In this document: positions 8,479 through 16,043 of the stretch, piece after piece | How positions within the stretch are numbered: the first letter of the stretch is position 1 | Layout: each line of letters starts with the position of its first letter | Origin: BJGN01 sp041159865 | GTDB taxonomy: Bacteria; Bacteroidota; Bacteroidia; Chitinophagales; Saprospiraceae | Direction of reading: 5' to 3' | Length of the DNA: 46,986 bases | Assembly: GCA_041159865.1 (NCBI GenBank) | Contig: JBEAXK010000019.1 | Span: 1-46,986, forward strand | The notes under the pieces: generated by a model | Told to the model about the DNA's origin: nothing | Seen by the model: only the letters and a program-made list of their open reading frames with translations | The model's database searches: none | Made by a program: the position numbers and the translations under genes

Positions 8479-8859
8479 TTAACTTGATTTTTTTCTTAAA
8501 AGTTCTTCATTTTCAACATCAAGACGTTGAAAAAACAGAATAATTTGAACAATAAGATATCTTTCCTGAGCTTCAGGTCCTTCAACCGGACTCTTAGTAA
8601 CTCTGTCATAATGAGGCCAGCCGTCCGCATCTCTTCCTTTGAAAACATAAATACCTTCTTGGCTTAACAATTCACAGATAGCAATATGCATCAAATCTTG
8701 CTTTTCCTCCTTAGAATAAGTTTTTTGCCAGCGACCTAATATTTGAATACCTATTAATAGTAAAACAGCATTTAAATCGGGTAATTCGGGTTTCTTAAAT
8801 GAATCCTTTATCTGATTCCGAATACGAAGCCATTCAAAGTCTATCTGCCAATCTTCCAT
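8479..8859 (-). CDS. Conserved-looking hypothetical protein coupled to metH
   Basis: 126 residues, mostly helical and acidic, with no signal peptide or transmembrane segment. I do not recognise a named family. Visible features: WQIDFEWLRIRNQIKDSFKK at the N-terminus, a hydrophobic helix LNAVLLLIGIQILGRWQK (about 29-46), a central GIYVFKGRDADGWPHYDRV stretch and a lysine-rich end. Its ATG begins 1 base after the metH stop, and the next gene downstream has its own promoter, so it is almost certainly co-transcribed and translationally coupled with metH. That suggests a role linked to methionine or one-carbon metabolism, but the sequence does not show which. Confidence 0.7.
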   Translation of the reverse strand: MEDWQIDFEWLRIRNQIKDSFKKPELPDLNAVLLLIGIQILGRWQKTYSKEEKQDLMHIAICELLSQEGIYVFKGRDADGWPHYDRVTKSPVEGPEAQERYLIVQIILFFQRLDVENEELLRKKSS

Positions 8860-8860
8860 T

Positions 8861-11800
8861 TTAAATCGAATAATTTAAATTGGGTGAAAGCCATCGTTCG
8901 ATTTCATGGACAGGCATATTTTTTCTGGTTGCATATTCCAATACCTGATCTTTTCCTATTTGACCAACGCCAAAATAAGTTGAAGCAGGGTGAGACAAAT
9001 ACCAACCACTTACAGAAGCAGCGGGATACATGGCAAAGCTCTCTGTCAAGGTAATGCCTGTTCTTTTTTCTACCTCCAGCAGAGCCCATAATTTCTCTTT
9101 TTCAGTATGATCTGGACAAGCTGGATAACCAGGAGCTGGTCTGATTCCCTGATAAACCTCCTTAATTAAATCGTTTGTTTCCAGTGATTCATTTTTAGCA
9201 TAAGCCCAGGTTTCCCTTCTAACTATTTCATGTAATTTTTCAGCCATGGCTTCAGCCAGGCGATCTGCGAGGGCTTTGAGTAAAATAGATTGGTAATCGT
9301 CCAGATTTTTAAGAAACCAGGCATCCATTTTCTCGATATTAAATCCTGCTGAAACGGCAAATGAGCCCAAATAATCAGGGATTCCTACGGGAGCAATAAA
9401 ATCAGACAGAGAACGGTTAGGTTGACCTGGCGCCTTTTTAAGTTGTTGTCTCAAACATTGAAGGCGCATTTTCTCGGTTTTTCTCTCTGCATCTTCATAT
9501 ATAATAATATCATCCTGAACCCCCTGGTTAGCAGGAAAGACGCCCCAAACGGCTCTTGCTTCGAGCCAGTTTTCATCCACTATCTTTTTAAGCATAGCAT
9601 TAGCATCCTGAAAAAGCTTTTTTGCCTCTTCCCCAACTAATTTATCTTCAAATATTTCGGGATATTTTCCCGCCAATTCCCAGGAACTAAAAAACGGCGT
9701 CCAGTCAATGTATGGAATTAAGTCTTGCAATGGAAAGGGAACTCTTTCCTGGATACCCACAATTTGAGGAACTGGTGGCAAATAATTCCCCCAGTCTGTG
9801 GACCACTTATTTTTTCTTGCATCTTCAACTGTAAGAAATTGCTTTACCTGTTCCCGCCCAACCCTTTGCTCACGGATTCGATTATTTTCAGCTCTTACAT
9901 CCAAAATAAAATTACTCCGAACGTCACCTTGTTCACTGAGTAAATTACTCACCACACCCACCGCTCTGGAGGCATCTAAAACATGCACCACAGGACCCTT
10001 ATATTTGGGTTCAATTTTTACGGCTGTATGGGTTTTACTTGTTGTTGCCCCACCAATAAGCAAAGGAATTGTAAATCCCAATCGTTGCATTTCACTGGCT
10101 AGATGAACCATTTCGTCTAAAGATGGTGTTATCAGACCTGACAAACCAATCACATCCACCTTCTCCTCTTTTGCTCTTTGGAGAATTTTATCGGCAGGAA
10201 CCATTACGCCCAGATCTACAATATCATAATCATTACAACCCAATACTACACCCACAATATTTTTTCCAATATCATGAACATCACCTTTTACCGTAGCCAA
10301 TAAAATTTTTCCTTTTGCTCTGCTATTTTCCGATTTATTTGCTTCGATATAAGGTGTTAACCAGGCAACTGCCTTTTTCATCACTCTGGCACTTTTAACC
10401 ACCTGAGGAAGAAACATTTTACCTTCCCCGAAAAGATCACCCACATAATTCATCCCATCCATCAACGGACCTTCAATAACTGACAAAGGTTCAGTTACTT
10501 GCGTACGAGCTTCCTCTACATCTTCGTCGATATAATCGGTAATACCTTTAACCAGTGCATATTTTAATCTTTCATTAACCGATTGATTTCTCCAGGAGAG
10601 ATCTTTCTGGATTGATTTTCCTGCATCTCCGCGCAGCGACATAGCCAGATCCGTTAGTCGCTCTGTCGCATCTGGTCTTCTGTTGAATAGGACATCCTCT
10701 ACTTTTTCAAGTAAATCAGGTTCAATATTGGCATAAATATCTATCATACCAGCATTGACAATACCCATATCCATACCTGCATTAACAGCATGATAAAGAA
10801 AAGCGGTATGCATAGCCTCCCTTACCACTTCATTTCCCCGAAAAGAAAATGAAATATTACTAACCCCACCACTAATTTTAGCGCCAGGACATAATTTTTT
10901 TATCTGTCGGGTTGCTTCTATAAAGTAAATGGCATAATCATTATGTTCCTCAATACCGGTGGCTACGGCAAATATATTAGGGTCAAAAATGATATCTTCA
11001 GGAATAAATCCCACTTTTTGTACTAATAAATCGTAAGCCCGTTTACAAATATCGACCTTCCTTTTAACAGTATCCGCTTGCCCTTCCTCATCAAATGCCA
11101 TAACCACTGCAGCTGCGCCATAACGACGCACAAGCTTAGCTTGCTTTAAAAAAGCTTCCTCTCCTTCTTTTAAAGAAATAGAATTGACGATACATTTACC
11201 TTGAACGCACTTCAAACCTGCCTCGATGACAGAAAATTTTGAAGAATCTATCATAATAGGTAGCTTAGCGATATCGGGTTCCGACATAACAAGATTCAAA
11301 AATTCGACCATTGCCTGTTCAGAATCGAGCAAGCCCTCGTCCATATTAACGTCAATAATCTGAGCACCGCCTTCAACCTGTTGTTGGGCAACTTTTAGGG
11401 CTTCTGAATAATTTTTTTCTCTAATTAATCTGGCAAATTGTTTTGAACCAGTTACATTAGTACGTTCGCCAACATTCACAAAATTTGTTTCTGGGCGAAT
11501 AATTAAAGGTTCCAGACCACTCAAGGTAGTATAATGATTAGGAGCGGGAATTTTCCTTGGAGAAATACCTTTCACCCCTTCTGCCATAGCTTTTATGTGG
11601 TCAGGGGTAGTTCCACAACAACCTCCTACAATATTAACAAAGCCAGCAGAAGCAAATTCCTTTATATATTCTTGCATTTCCGTTGCTCCCTGATCATACT
11701 CACCAAATTCATTTGGCAAGCCAGCATTAGGATAAGCAGATATATAACAATCGGCAATTTCAGACAATTCCTGCAAATAAGGCCTCATTTCCGTTGCACC

Positions 11801-12538
11801 CAAGGCACAATTTAAGCCAACACTTAAAATCGGAATATGATTAATGGAAGCCCAGAAGGCACTAACAGTCTGACCTGACAAGGTCCTTCCACTTGCATCG
11901 GTGATTGTTCCTGAAATCATAACGGGAAGTCTGTCGCCTGACTCCTCAAACAACTCTTCGATAGCAAAGAGAGCTGCTTTCGCATTTAATGTATCAAAAA
12001 TAGTTTCTACAATTAAAGCGTCACATCCTCCGTCTATTAAACCTTTAGCCTGTTCATAATAAGCCTCTTTTAACTCATCGAAAGTCACACCTCTAAACCC
12101 AGGATTATTTACATCGGGAGAAAGGGAAGCTGTTTTATTTGTTGGTCCGATGGCGCCTGCTACAAACCTTGGTTTATCAGGAGTTAGGAGATTAAATTCA
12201 TCTGCCGCCTTTCTGGCTATTTTAGCAGCCTGAAGGTTCATTTCATAGGCAAGATGCTCTAAATGATAATCGGCCTGGGCTATTTTTGTTGCACCAAAGG
12301 TATTGGTTTCTAATATATCAGCTCCCGCTTCCAGATAAGCCCTATGAATGGCTTCAATAATCTGAGGCTGGGTAAATACTAATATTTCATTATTACCTTG
12401 TATATCACTGGGGTGATTTATAAAATGGGTTCCACGATAATCCTTTTCCGACAGTTTGTATTGTTGTATCATAGTGCCCATAGCACCGTCAATGACTAGA
12501 ATACGGTCTTTAAGTAAAGCTTCAAGCCTAATATTCAT
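8861..12538 (-). CDS. metH: Cobalamin-dependent methionine synthase
   Basis: 1225 residues from the ATG at 12538 (a TTG at 12544 adds two). Transfers the methyl group of 5-methyltetrahydrofolate to homocysteine through methylcobalamin, in the cytoplasm. All four modules are present in the classical order: homocysteine domain (about 1-325) starting ILVIDGAMGTMIQ, with zinc ligands C244 (GLNCALG) and C307-C308 (GGCCGTT); pterin-binding domain (about 350-610, starting NFVNVGERTNVTGS); cobalamin cap and Rossmann domain (about 645-890), with the cobalt-binding H755 in GDVHDIGKN; AdoMet reactivation domain (about 905-1225) with RPAPGYPACPDHTEK. Length and zinc and cobalt ligand spacing match E. coli MetH closely. 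No B12 riboswitch is apparent in the 152 bases upstream, only a -7 promoter box. Confidence 0.98.
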   Translation of the reverse strand: MNIRLEALLKDRILVIDGAMGTMIQQYKLSEKDYRGTHFINHPSDIQGNNEILVFTQPQIIEAIHRAYLEAGADILETNTFGATKIAQADYHLEHLAYEMNLQAAKIARKAADEFNLLTPDKPRFVAGAIGPTNKTASLSPDVNNPGFRGVTFDELKEAYYEQAKGLIDGGCDALIVETIFDTLNAKAALFAIEELFEESGDRLPVMISGTITDASGRTLSGQTVSAFWASINHIPILSVGLNCALGATEMRPYLQELSEIADCYISAYPNAGLPNEFGEYDQGATEMQEYIKEFASAGFVNIVGGCCGTTPDHIKAMAEGVKGISPRKIPAPNHYTTLSGLEPLIIRPETNFVNVGERTNVTGSKQFARLIREKNYSEALKVAQQQVEGGAQIIDVNMDEGLLDSEQAMVEFLNLVMSEPDIAKLPIMIDSSKFSVIEAGLKCVQGKCIVNSISLKEGEEAFLKQAKLVRRYGAAAVVMAFDEEGQADTVKRKVDICKRAYDLLVQKVGFIPEDIIFDPNIFAVATGIEEHNDYAIYFIEATRQIKKLCPGAKISGGVSNISFSFRGNEVVREAMHTAFLYHAVNAGMDMGIVNAGMIDIYANIEPDLLEKVEDVLFNRRPDATERLTDLAMSLRGDAGKSIQKDLSWRNQSVNERLKYALVKGITDYIDEDVEEARTQVTEPLSVIEGPLMDGMNYVGDLFGEGKMFLPQVVKSARVMKKAVAWLTPYIEANKSENSRAKGKILLATVKGDVHDIGKNIVGVVLGCNDYDIVDLGVMVPADKILQRAKEEKVDVIGLSGLITPSLDEMVHLASEMQRLGFTIPLLIGGATTSKTHTAVKIEPKYKGPVVHVLDASRAVGVVSNLLSEQGDVRSNFILDVRAENNRIREQRVGREQVKQFLTVEDARKNKWSTDWGNYLPPVPQIVGIQERVPFPLQDLIPYIDWTPFFSSWELAGKYPEIFEDKLVGEEAKKLFQDANAMLKKIVDENWLEARAVWGVFPANQGVQDDIIIYEDAERKTEKMRLQCLRQQLKKAPGQPNRSLSDFIAPVGIPDYLGSFAVSAGFNIEKMDAWFLKNLDDYQSILLKALADRLAEAMAEKLHEIVRRETWAYAKNESLETNDLIKEVYQGIRPAPGYPACPDHTEKEKLWALLEVEKRTGITLTESFAMYPAASVSGWYLSHPASTYFGVGQIGKDQVLEYATRKNMPVHEIERWLSPNLNYSI

Positions 12539-12570
12539 TTTCAATAGGATTTAATTTAAAATTTAATGCA

Positions 12571-12578
12571 CAAATGTA
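12571..12578 (-). promoter_or_regulatory. -7 promoter element of metH
   Basis: Minus-strand TACATTTG fits TAnnTTTG exactly and lies 33 bases upstream of the metH ATG at 12538. No convincing -33 element was found. The placement also supports the ATG rather than an upstream start. Confidence 0.45.
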
Positions 12579-12633
12579 TATGAAAAGGATGTAAACTAAT
12601 AATATATAACGATTGGATGATATTTTAAAATAG

Positions 12634-12665
12634 AAAGAGGTCACCCTTTTCAGGAAAACCTCTTT
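12634..12665 (-). terminator. Terminator of the GMC oxidoreductase operon
   Basis: A perfect 8-bp stem, AAAGAGGT (12634-12641) with ACCTCTTT (12658-12665), with a 16-base loop that holds a further 3-bp pairing. On the minus strand it is followed by CTATTTTAAAATAT. It lies 26 bases downstream of the isomerase stop codon and separates that operon from metH. Confidence 0.6.
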
Positions 12666-12690
12666 GAATAATATCTTTTACTTTATGAAA

Positions 12691-13446
12691 TCAAATGGTA
12701 CAGATTTCCTTTGCTTTTCGTAAGCTTTCTAAAGGCTTGCCTGAGGTTGGAATAAATTCCTGACCTAAAAAGCCGTCATAACCTGTATCTTTTATTGTCT
12801 TGATAATAAATGGGTAGTTAATTTCCTGACTCTCGTCTATTTCATTCCTTCCAGGTAGACCAGCTGTATGATAATGACCAATAAACTCATGATATTTTAT
12901 GATATTGTTGCAAATATTACCCTCCATAACCTGAGCGTGATAAATGTCATACAAAAGTTTAAAATTGGGAGAGCCTAATTTTTGAACCAATGATGCACCC
13001 CATGCTGTATGGTCACATTGATAATCGGCATGATCAATATAGCTGTTCAACAATTCAATAATTAATTTTACCCCATATTTTTCAGCCTCTTTCGTAAGCA
13101 TATCGAGTCCTTTTGCACAATTTTCCAGACCTTGCTCATCTGAAATACCATTTCTGTTTCCAGAAAAACAAATGACTGATGGAATTCCATTTTCACTTGC
13201 TTGCCTGATAAATTTCACATAATTTTCCTGGAGAAAGGCATGATTTTTTGGATCATTAAACCCTTTTGATATATTACAAAAGCTATCCATACCCACAGCA
13301 CAGGTGAGTCCGGCATCTTTGACCACTTTCCAATCGGCAGGACCTAAAATTTCTATAGATTCAAAACCTAGCGCTTTAACTTCTTTACAAAATTCAGGTA
13401 AAGTATAAAAGGAGCGAAAACACCAATAACAAACGGAATGTTTCAT
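12691..13446 (-). CDS. Hydroxypyruvate isomerase-like / sugar isomerase-epimerase TIM barrel
   Basis: 251 residues, AP-endonuclease-2-like TIM barrel. Metal and catalytic residues of the hydroxypyruvate isomerase subgroup are visible: E131 in IIELLNS, D167 in LLYDIYH, H191 and H193 in GHYHTAGLPGR, and E230 in GQEF. The GHYHTAG-PGR signature and length (about 250-260) fit Hyi-type enzymes. No signal peptide, so it should act in the cytoplasm, unlike its two operon partners. It is the third gene of the unit GMC oxidoreductase - Tat subunit - isomerase (49-base gap). In that setting it may isomerise or epimerise a keto-sugar made by the oxidoreductase rather than hydroxypyruvate itself; this is inference from context. 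Family call is firm, substrate uncertain. Confidence 0.8.
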   Translation of the reverse strand: MKHSVCYWCFRSFYTLPEFCKEVKALGFESIEILGPADWKVVKDAGLTCAVGMDSFCNISKGFNDPKNHAFLQENYVKFIRQASENGIPSVICFSGNRNGISDEQGLENCAKGLDMLTKEAEKYGVKLIIELLNSYIDHADYQCDHTAWGASLVQKLGSPNFKLLYDIYHAQVMEGNICNNIIKYHEFIGHYHTAGLPGRNEIDESQEINYPFIIKTIKDTGYDGFLGQEFIPTSGKPLESLRKAKEICTI

Positions 13447-13495
13447 AAAATCGGAAGATTTATTTGAGGAAAAACATCATTTATAAAAACAAGTA

Positions 13496-14119
13496 TCAAA
13501 CCGGAGCATAAGCCAGACCTTTGGTATCTTTTAAAGGAGTGCAACCTTTGAATACCCCAGGAATTGGATCATAAACCAATATTTCGGTACACAGCTGTTC
13601 ATTGGCAAAATAGCCCTTATAGATAGCATCTTTAATCAACATAAAAAACTGATGAGAAGGCAAAGGTTTTGCCCCGGGAGGTAATGCCTTAACAGCCTCT
13701 CTGATTTCAGTATTCAACGCATTTAAATAATCTGTGCGCTCTGTTTCAGTAGCAGCTACGAACGATTTTCCCAATTTTTCTTTAACCTTCAGATCAAAAT
13801 TATCCAGACCATTGATAAAAAGCTGTTTTGTATCGGGAGCAGACCAATCAGTTAGAAGTAAATCTACAAATCTGTCCACCCCTAATTCAGAGGCTGAGGG
13901 TGTTTTGGTTTTGGGCAGCATGGTATCAGCAATAAGAGTGACCCAGGCAAACTGCTCAGCTGATAAAGTAGAAGGAGCCCATTTATCCTTTTCTTTAGCT
14001 TCTGCAGTGGCATTTTTATCGCCAGGTTTACATGAAGAGACCAAACTGGCAAGGGTTCCAGCCGAGGCTGTAAATCCTATGACCATCCCGGTATATTTTA
14101 AAAGTTCACGACGTTGCAT
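13496..14119 (-). CDS. Gluconate 2-dehydrogenase subunit 3 family protein (Tat-signal partner of GMC oxidoreductase)
   Basis: 207 residues. The N-terminus MQRRELLKYTGMVIGF is a twin-arginine (Tat) signal, and SLVSSC (26-31) could be a lipobox for anchoring after export. The mature part, with STLSAEQFAWVTLIADTMLP (51-70) and GVDRFVDLLL, matches the small subunit of membrane-bound gluconate/glucose/fructose dehydrogenases. In these complexes the FAD subunit has no signal of its own and is carried through the Tat system bound to this subunit. It starts 18 bases after the GMC gene, consistent with that. The cytochrome c third subunit of classical complexes is not next to it. Confidence 0.9.
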   Translation of the reverse strand: MQRRELLKYTGMVIGFTASAGTLASLVSSCKPGDKNATAEAKEKDKWAPSTLSAEQFAWVTLIADTMLPKTKTPSASELGVDRFVDLLLTDWSAPDTKQLFINGLDNFDLKVKEKLGKSFVAATETERTDYLNALNTEIREAVKALPPGAKPLPSHQFFMLIKDAIYKGYFANEQLCTEILVYDPIPGVFKGCTPLKDTKGLAYAPV

Positions 14120-14137
14120 ATTGGCAAATATAAATGT

Positions 14138-15865
14138 TTACAGATTATTGTTTTTCAATTGCTTAACGGCATAGTCAACCGCTCTGGCTGTCAGAGCCAT
14201 ATAAGTTAAGGAAGGATTAACACAGGCGGCTGAGGTCATACAAGCACCATCTGTAACAAAGACATTGGTCACCTGGTGCATTTGGTTCCATTTATTTAAA
14301 ACAGAAGTTTTCGGATCTAATCCCATTCTGGCAGTACCCATTTCGTGAATTCCTAATCCGAGAGCATACCCATCATCGTAAGTGGTAATATCTTTAAGAC
14401 CGGCAGCCTCAAGCATTTCAGCGGCAGCATTCATCATATCAAGACGCATATTTTTTTCATTCGTCTTAATTCCGGCATCAAATTTCAACACGGGTAGCCC
14501 CCATTTATCGAGGCGGCTATAATCGAGTTCCACTTTATTTTCATGGTAAGGTAGCGTTTCACCAAATCCAAGGAGATTCATTGACCATGGTCCTGGTTCT
14601 AAAAGCTGATCTTTAGATTGTGCCCCCATTAAAAAGGCTTCCTCGGCTACTAAAGCGCCGAAACTTTGTCTTCCTCCACCACCTTGATAGCCATATCCTC
14701 TTATGAAGTCTCTTCGTCGGGTCGCATTATCAATATTTCTAAAGCGAGGTACGTATATACCATTGGGTCTCCTACCCTTGTAATATTTATCGGCAAACAA
14801 TTCAGATTTAGCCCTTGCACCTGCTCTAAAATGGTGATCCATGATATTATGACCGAGCTCGCCGCTCAGATTTCCAAGTCCGTTTGGATGAGAATCGTAC
14901 CTTGAATTCAATAAAATATGGGTAGTACCTAAAGCGGAAGCACAACAGAAGATAACTTTAGCAAAAAACTCATGGACCTCCATGGTTTCTGCATCAATAA
15001 TTCTGACGCCTACAGCTTTTTGAGTTTTTTCGTCCAGAATAATATTCTGCACAATGGAATGAGGTCTAAGCGTCATGTTACCAGTAGCTTCAGCGGCAGG
15101 CAAAGCTGCGGCATTAGAGCTATAATAAGCCCCATAAGGACATCCTCTGATACAACGATTCCTGGATAAGCACTGTCCTCTAGTTCCATGATACTCAGGA
15201 TTAGGCTGAGTGAGATGTGCCGTTCTTCCTATGGTAATGCGGCGTTCAGGATATTTCGCCTCAGATTTTTCCTTGACAAATTCCTCTATACAATTAAACT
15301 CCATAGGCGGCAGAAACTCCCCATCGGGCAATTGATGAAGCCCTTCCTTTTGTCCACTTACCCCAATATATCTTTCCACATAATCATACCATGGAGAAAT
15401 ATCAGCATATCTGATTGGCCAGTCAACAGCAACTCCATCTTTGGCATTGGCTTCAAAGTCAAGATCACTCCAGCGATAACTTTGTCTTCCCCACATAATA
15501 GAGCGACCACCCACATGATATCCCCGCATCCAATCGAAACGCTGAACCTCCGTATATGGCTGTTCTGAATCCTTTACAAAAAAATGCTTGGTAGATTCCT
15601 TAATGGTATACCCCGTTCTCGATTGGTTAAAATAGTGTTCTTTGACTTCGGCTTCAGGTACATTATCCCCATTAGGTAATTCCCATGGATCGAGGGAAGC
15701 TGTTGGATAATCAACTACATGTTTTACATCTCGGCCTCTTTCAAGAACCAATGTTTTTAGTCCCTTTTCACAGAGTTCTTTAGCGGCAAAACCACCACTA
15801 ATCCCAGATCCGATGACAATAGCATCGTAGGTGACTTCTTTTTTACCTTCAGAATTTACGTACAT
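14138..15865 (-). CDS. GMC-family FAD oxidoreductase with CX5CX3C iron-sulfur motif (sugar/glucoside dehydrogenase type)
   Basis: 575 residues. The N-terminal dinucleotide fold IVIGSGISGGFAAKEL (16-31) and E42-R-G bind FAD. The C-terminal catalytic pair is H507 (GIHEMGTARMG) and N550 (CVNPSLTYMA). Cysteines C232, C238 and C242 (QCLSRNRCIRGCPYG) have the CX5CX3C spacing known to hold a 3Fe-4S cluster in the catalytic subunit of FAD glucose dehydrogenase and fructose dehydrogenase. No signal peptide; export would be by hitch-hiking with the Tat subunit encoded next. It oxidises a sugar or sugar-like alcohol and passes electrons through the cluster to an outside acceptor. Candidates include gluconate dehydrogenase or glucoside 3-dehydrogenase; the sequence does not decide. 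First gene of the operon, divergent from aconitase. Confidence 0.9.
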   Translation of the reverse strand: MYVNSEGKKEVTYDAIVIGSGISGGFAAKELCEKGLKTLVLERGRDVKHVVDYPTASLDPWELPNGDNVPEAEVKEHYFNQSRTGYTIKESTKHFFVKDSEQPYTEVQRFDWMRGYHVGGRSIMWGRQSYRWSDLDFEANAKDGVAVDWPIRYADISPWYDYVERYIGVSGQKEGLHQLPDGEFLPPMEFNCIEEFVKEKSEAKYPERRITIGRTAHLTQPNPEYHGTRGQCLSRNRCIRGCPYGAYYSSNAAALPAAEATGNMTLRPHSIVQNIILDEKTQKAVGVRIIDAETMEVHEFFAKVIFCCASALGTTHILLNSRYDSHPNGLGNLSGELGHNIMDHHFRAGARAKSELFADKYYKGRRPNGIYVPRFRNIDNATRRRDFIRGYGYQGGGGRQSFGALVAEEAFLMGAQSKDQLLEPGPWSMNLLGFGETLPYHENKVELDYSRLDKWGLPVLKFDAGIKTNEKNMRLDMMNAAAEMLEAAGLKDITTYDDGYALGLGIHEMGTARMGLDPKTSVLNKWNQMHQVTNVFVTDGACMTSAACVNPSLTYMALTARAVDYAVKQLKNNNL

Positions 15866-15965
15866 TGTTGCTAGATAAAAATTTAAATAAGTGATAAGGT
15901 TAAAAGTAGGATAATTTACTTTAAAAAAAAACCTATTCTGAAAATTTTATTAAATATCAGAAAAT

Positions 15966-15999
15966 TTTGGGTAAATATCCTTCAATAGTTCTAAATTTG
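15966..15999 (+). promoter_or_regulatory. Promoter of the aconitase gene
   Basis: TTTG (15966-15969), 22 bases, then TAAATTTG (15992-15999). Both parts fit the Bacteroidota housekeeping promoter (TTTG, about 19-23 bases, TAnnTTTG). The -7 box ends 44 bases before the aconitase ATG. The best-formed promoter in the window. Confidence 0.55.
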
Positions 16000-16043
16000 G
16001 GCGATTTTAAAAAAACAAAGCATAGACTAAATAACCAACGATT

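Noticed and set aside
9422..11815. Several plus-strand open frames of 70-100 codons inside metH
   Set aside because: They are shadows of the well-conserved metH frame, with no start signals or recognisable protein features.
12539..12690. Possible cobalamin riboswitch upstream of metH
   Set aside because: Only 152 bases, partly taken by the terminator of the next operon, and no B12-box-like conserved core is visible. A plain -7 promoter box 33 bases from the ATG explains the region.
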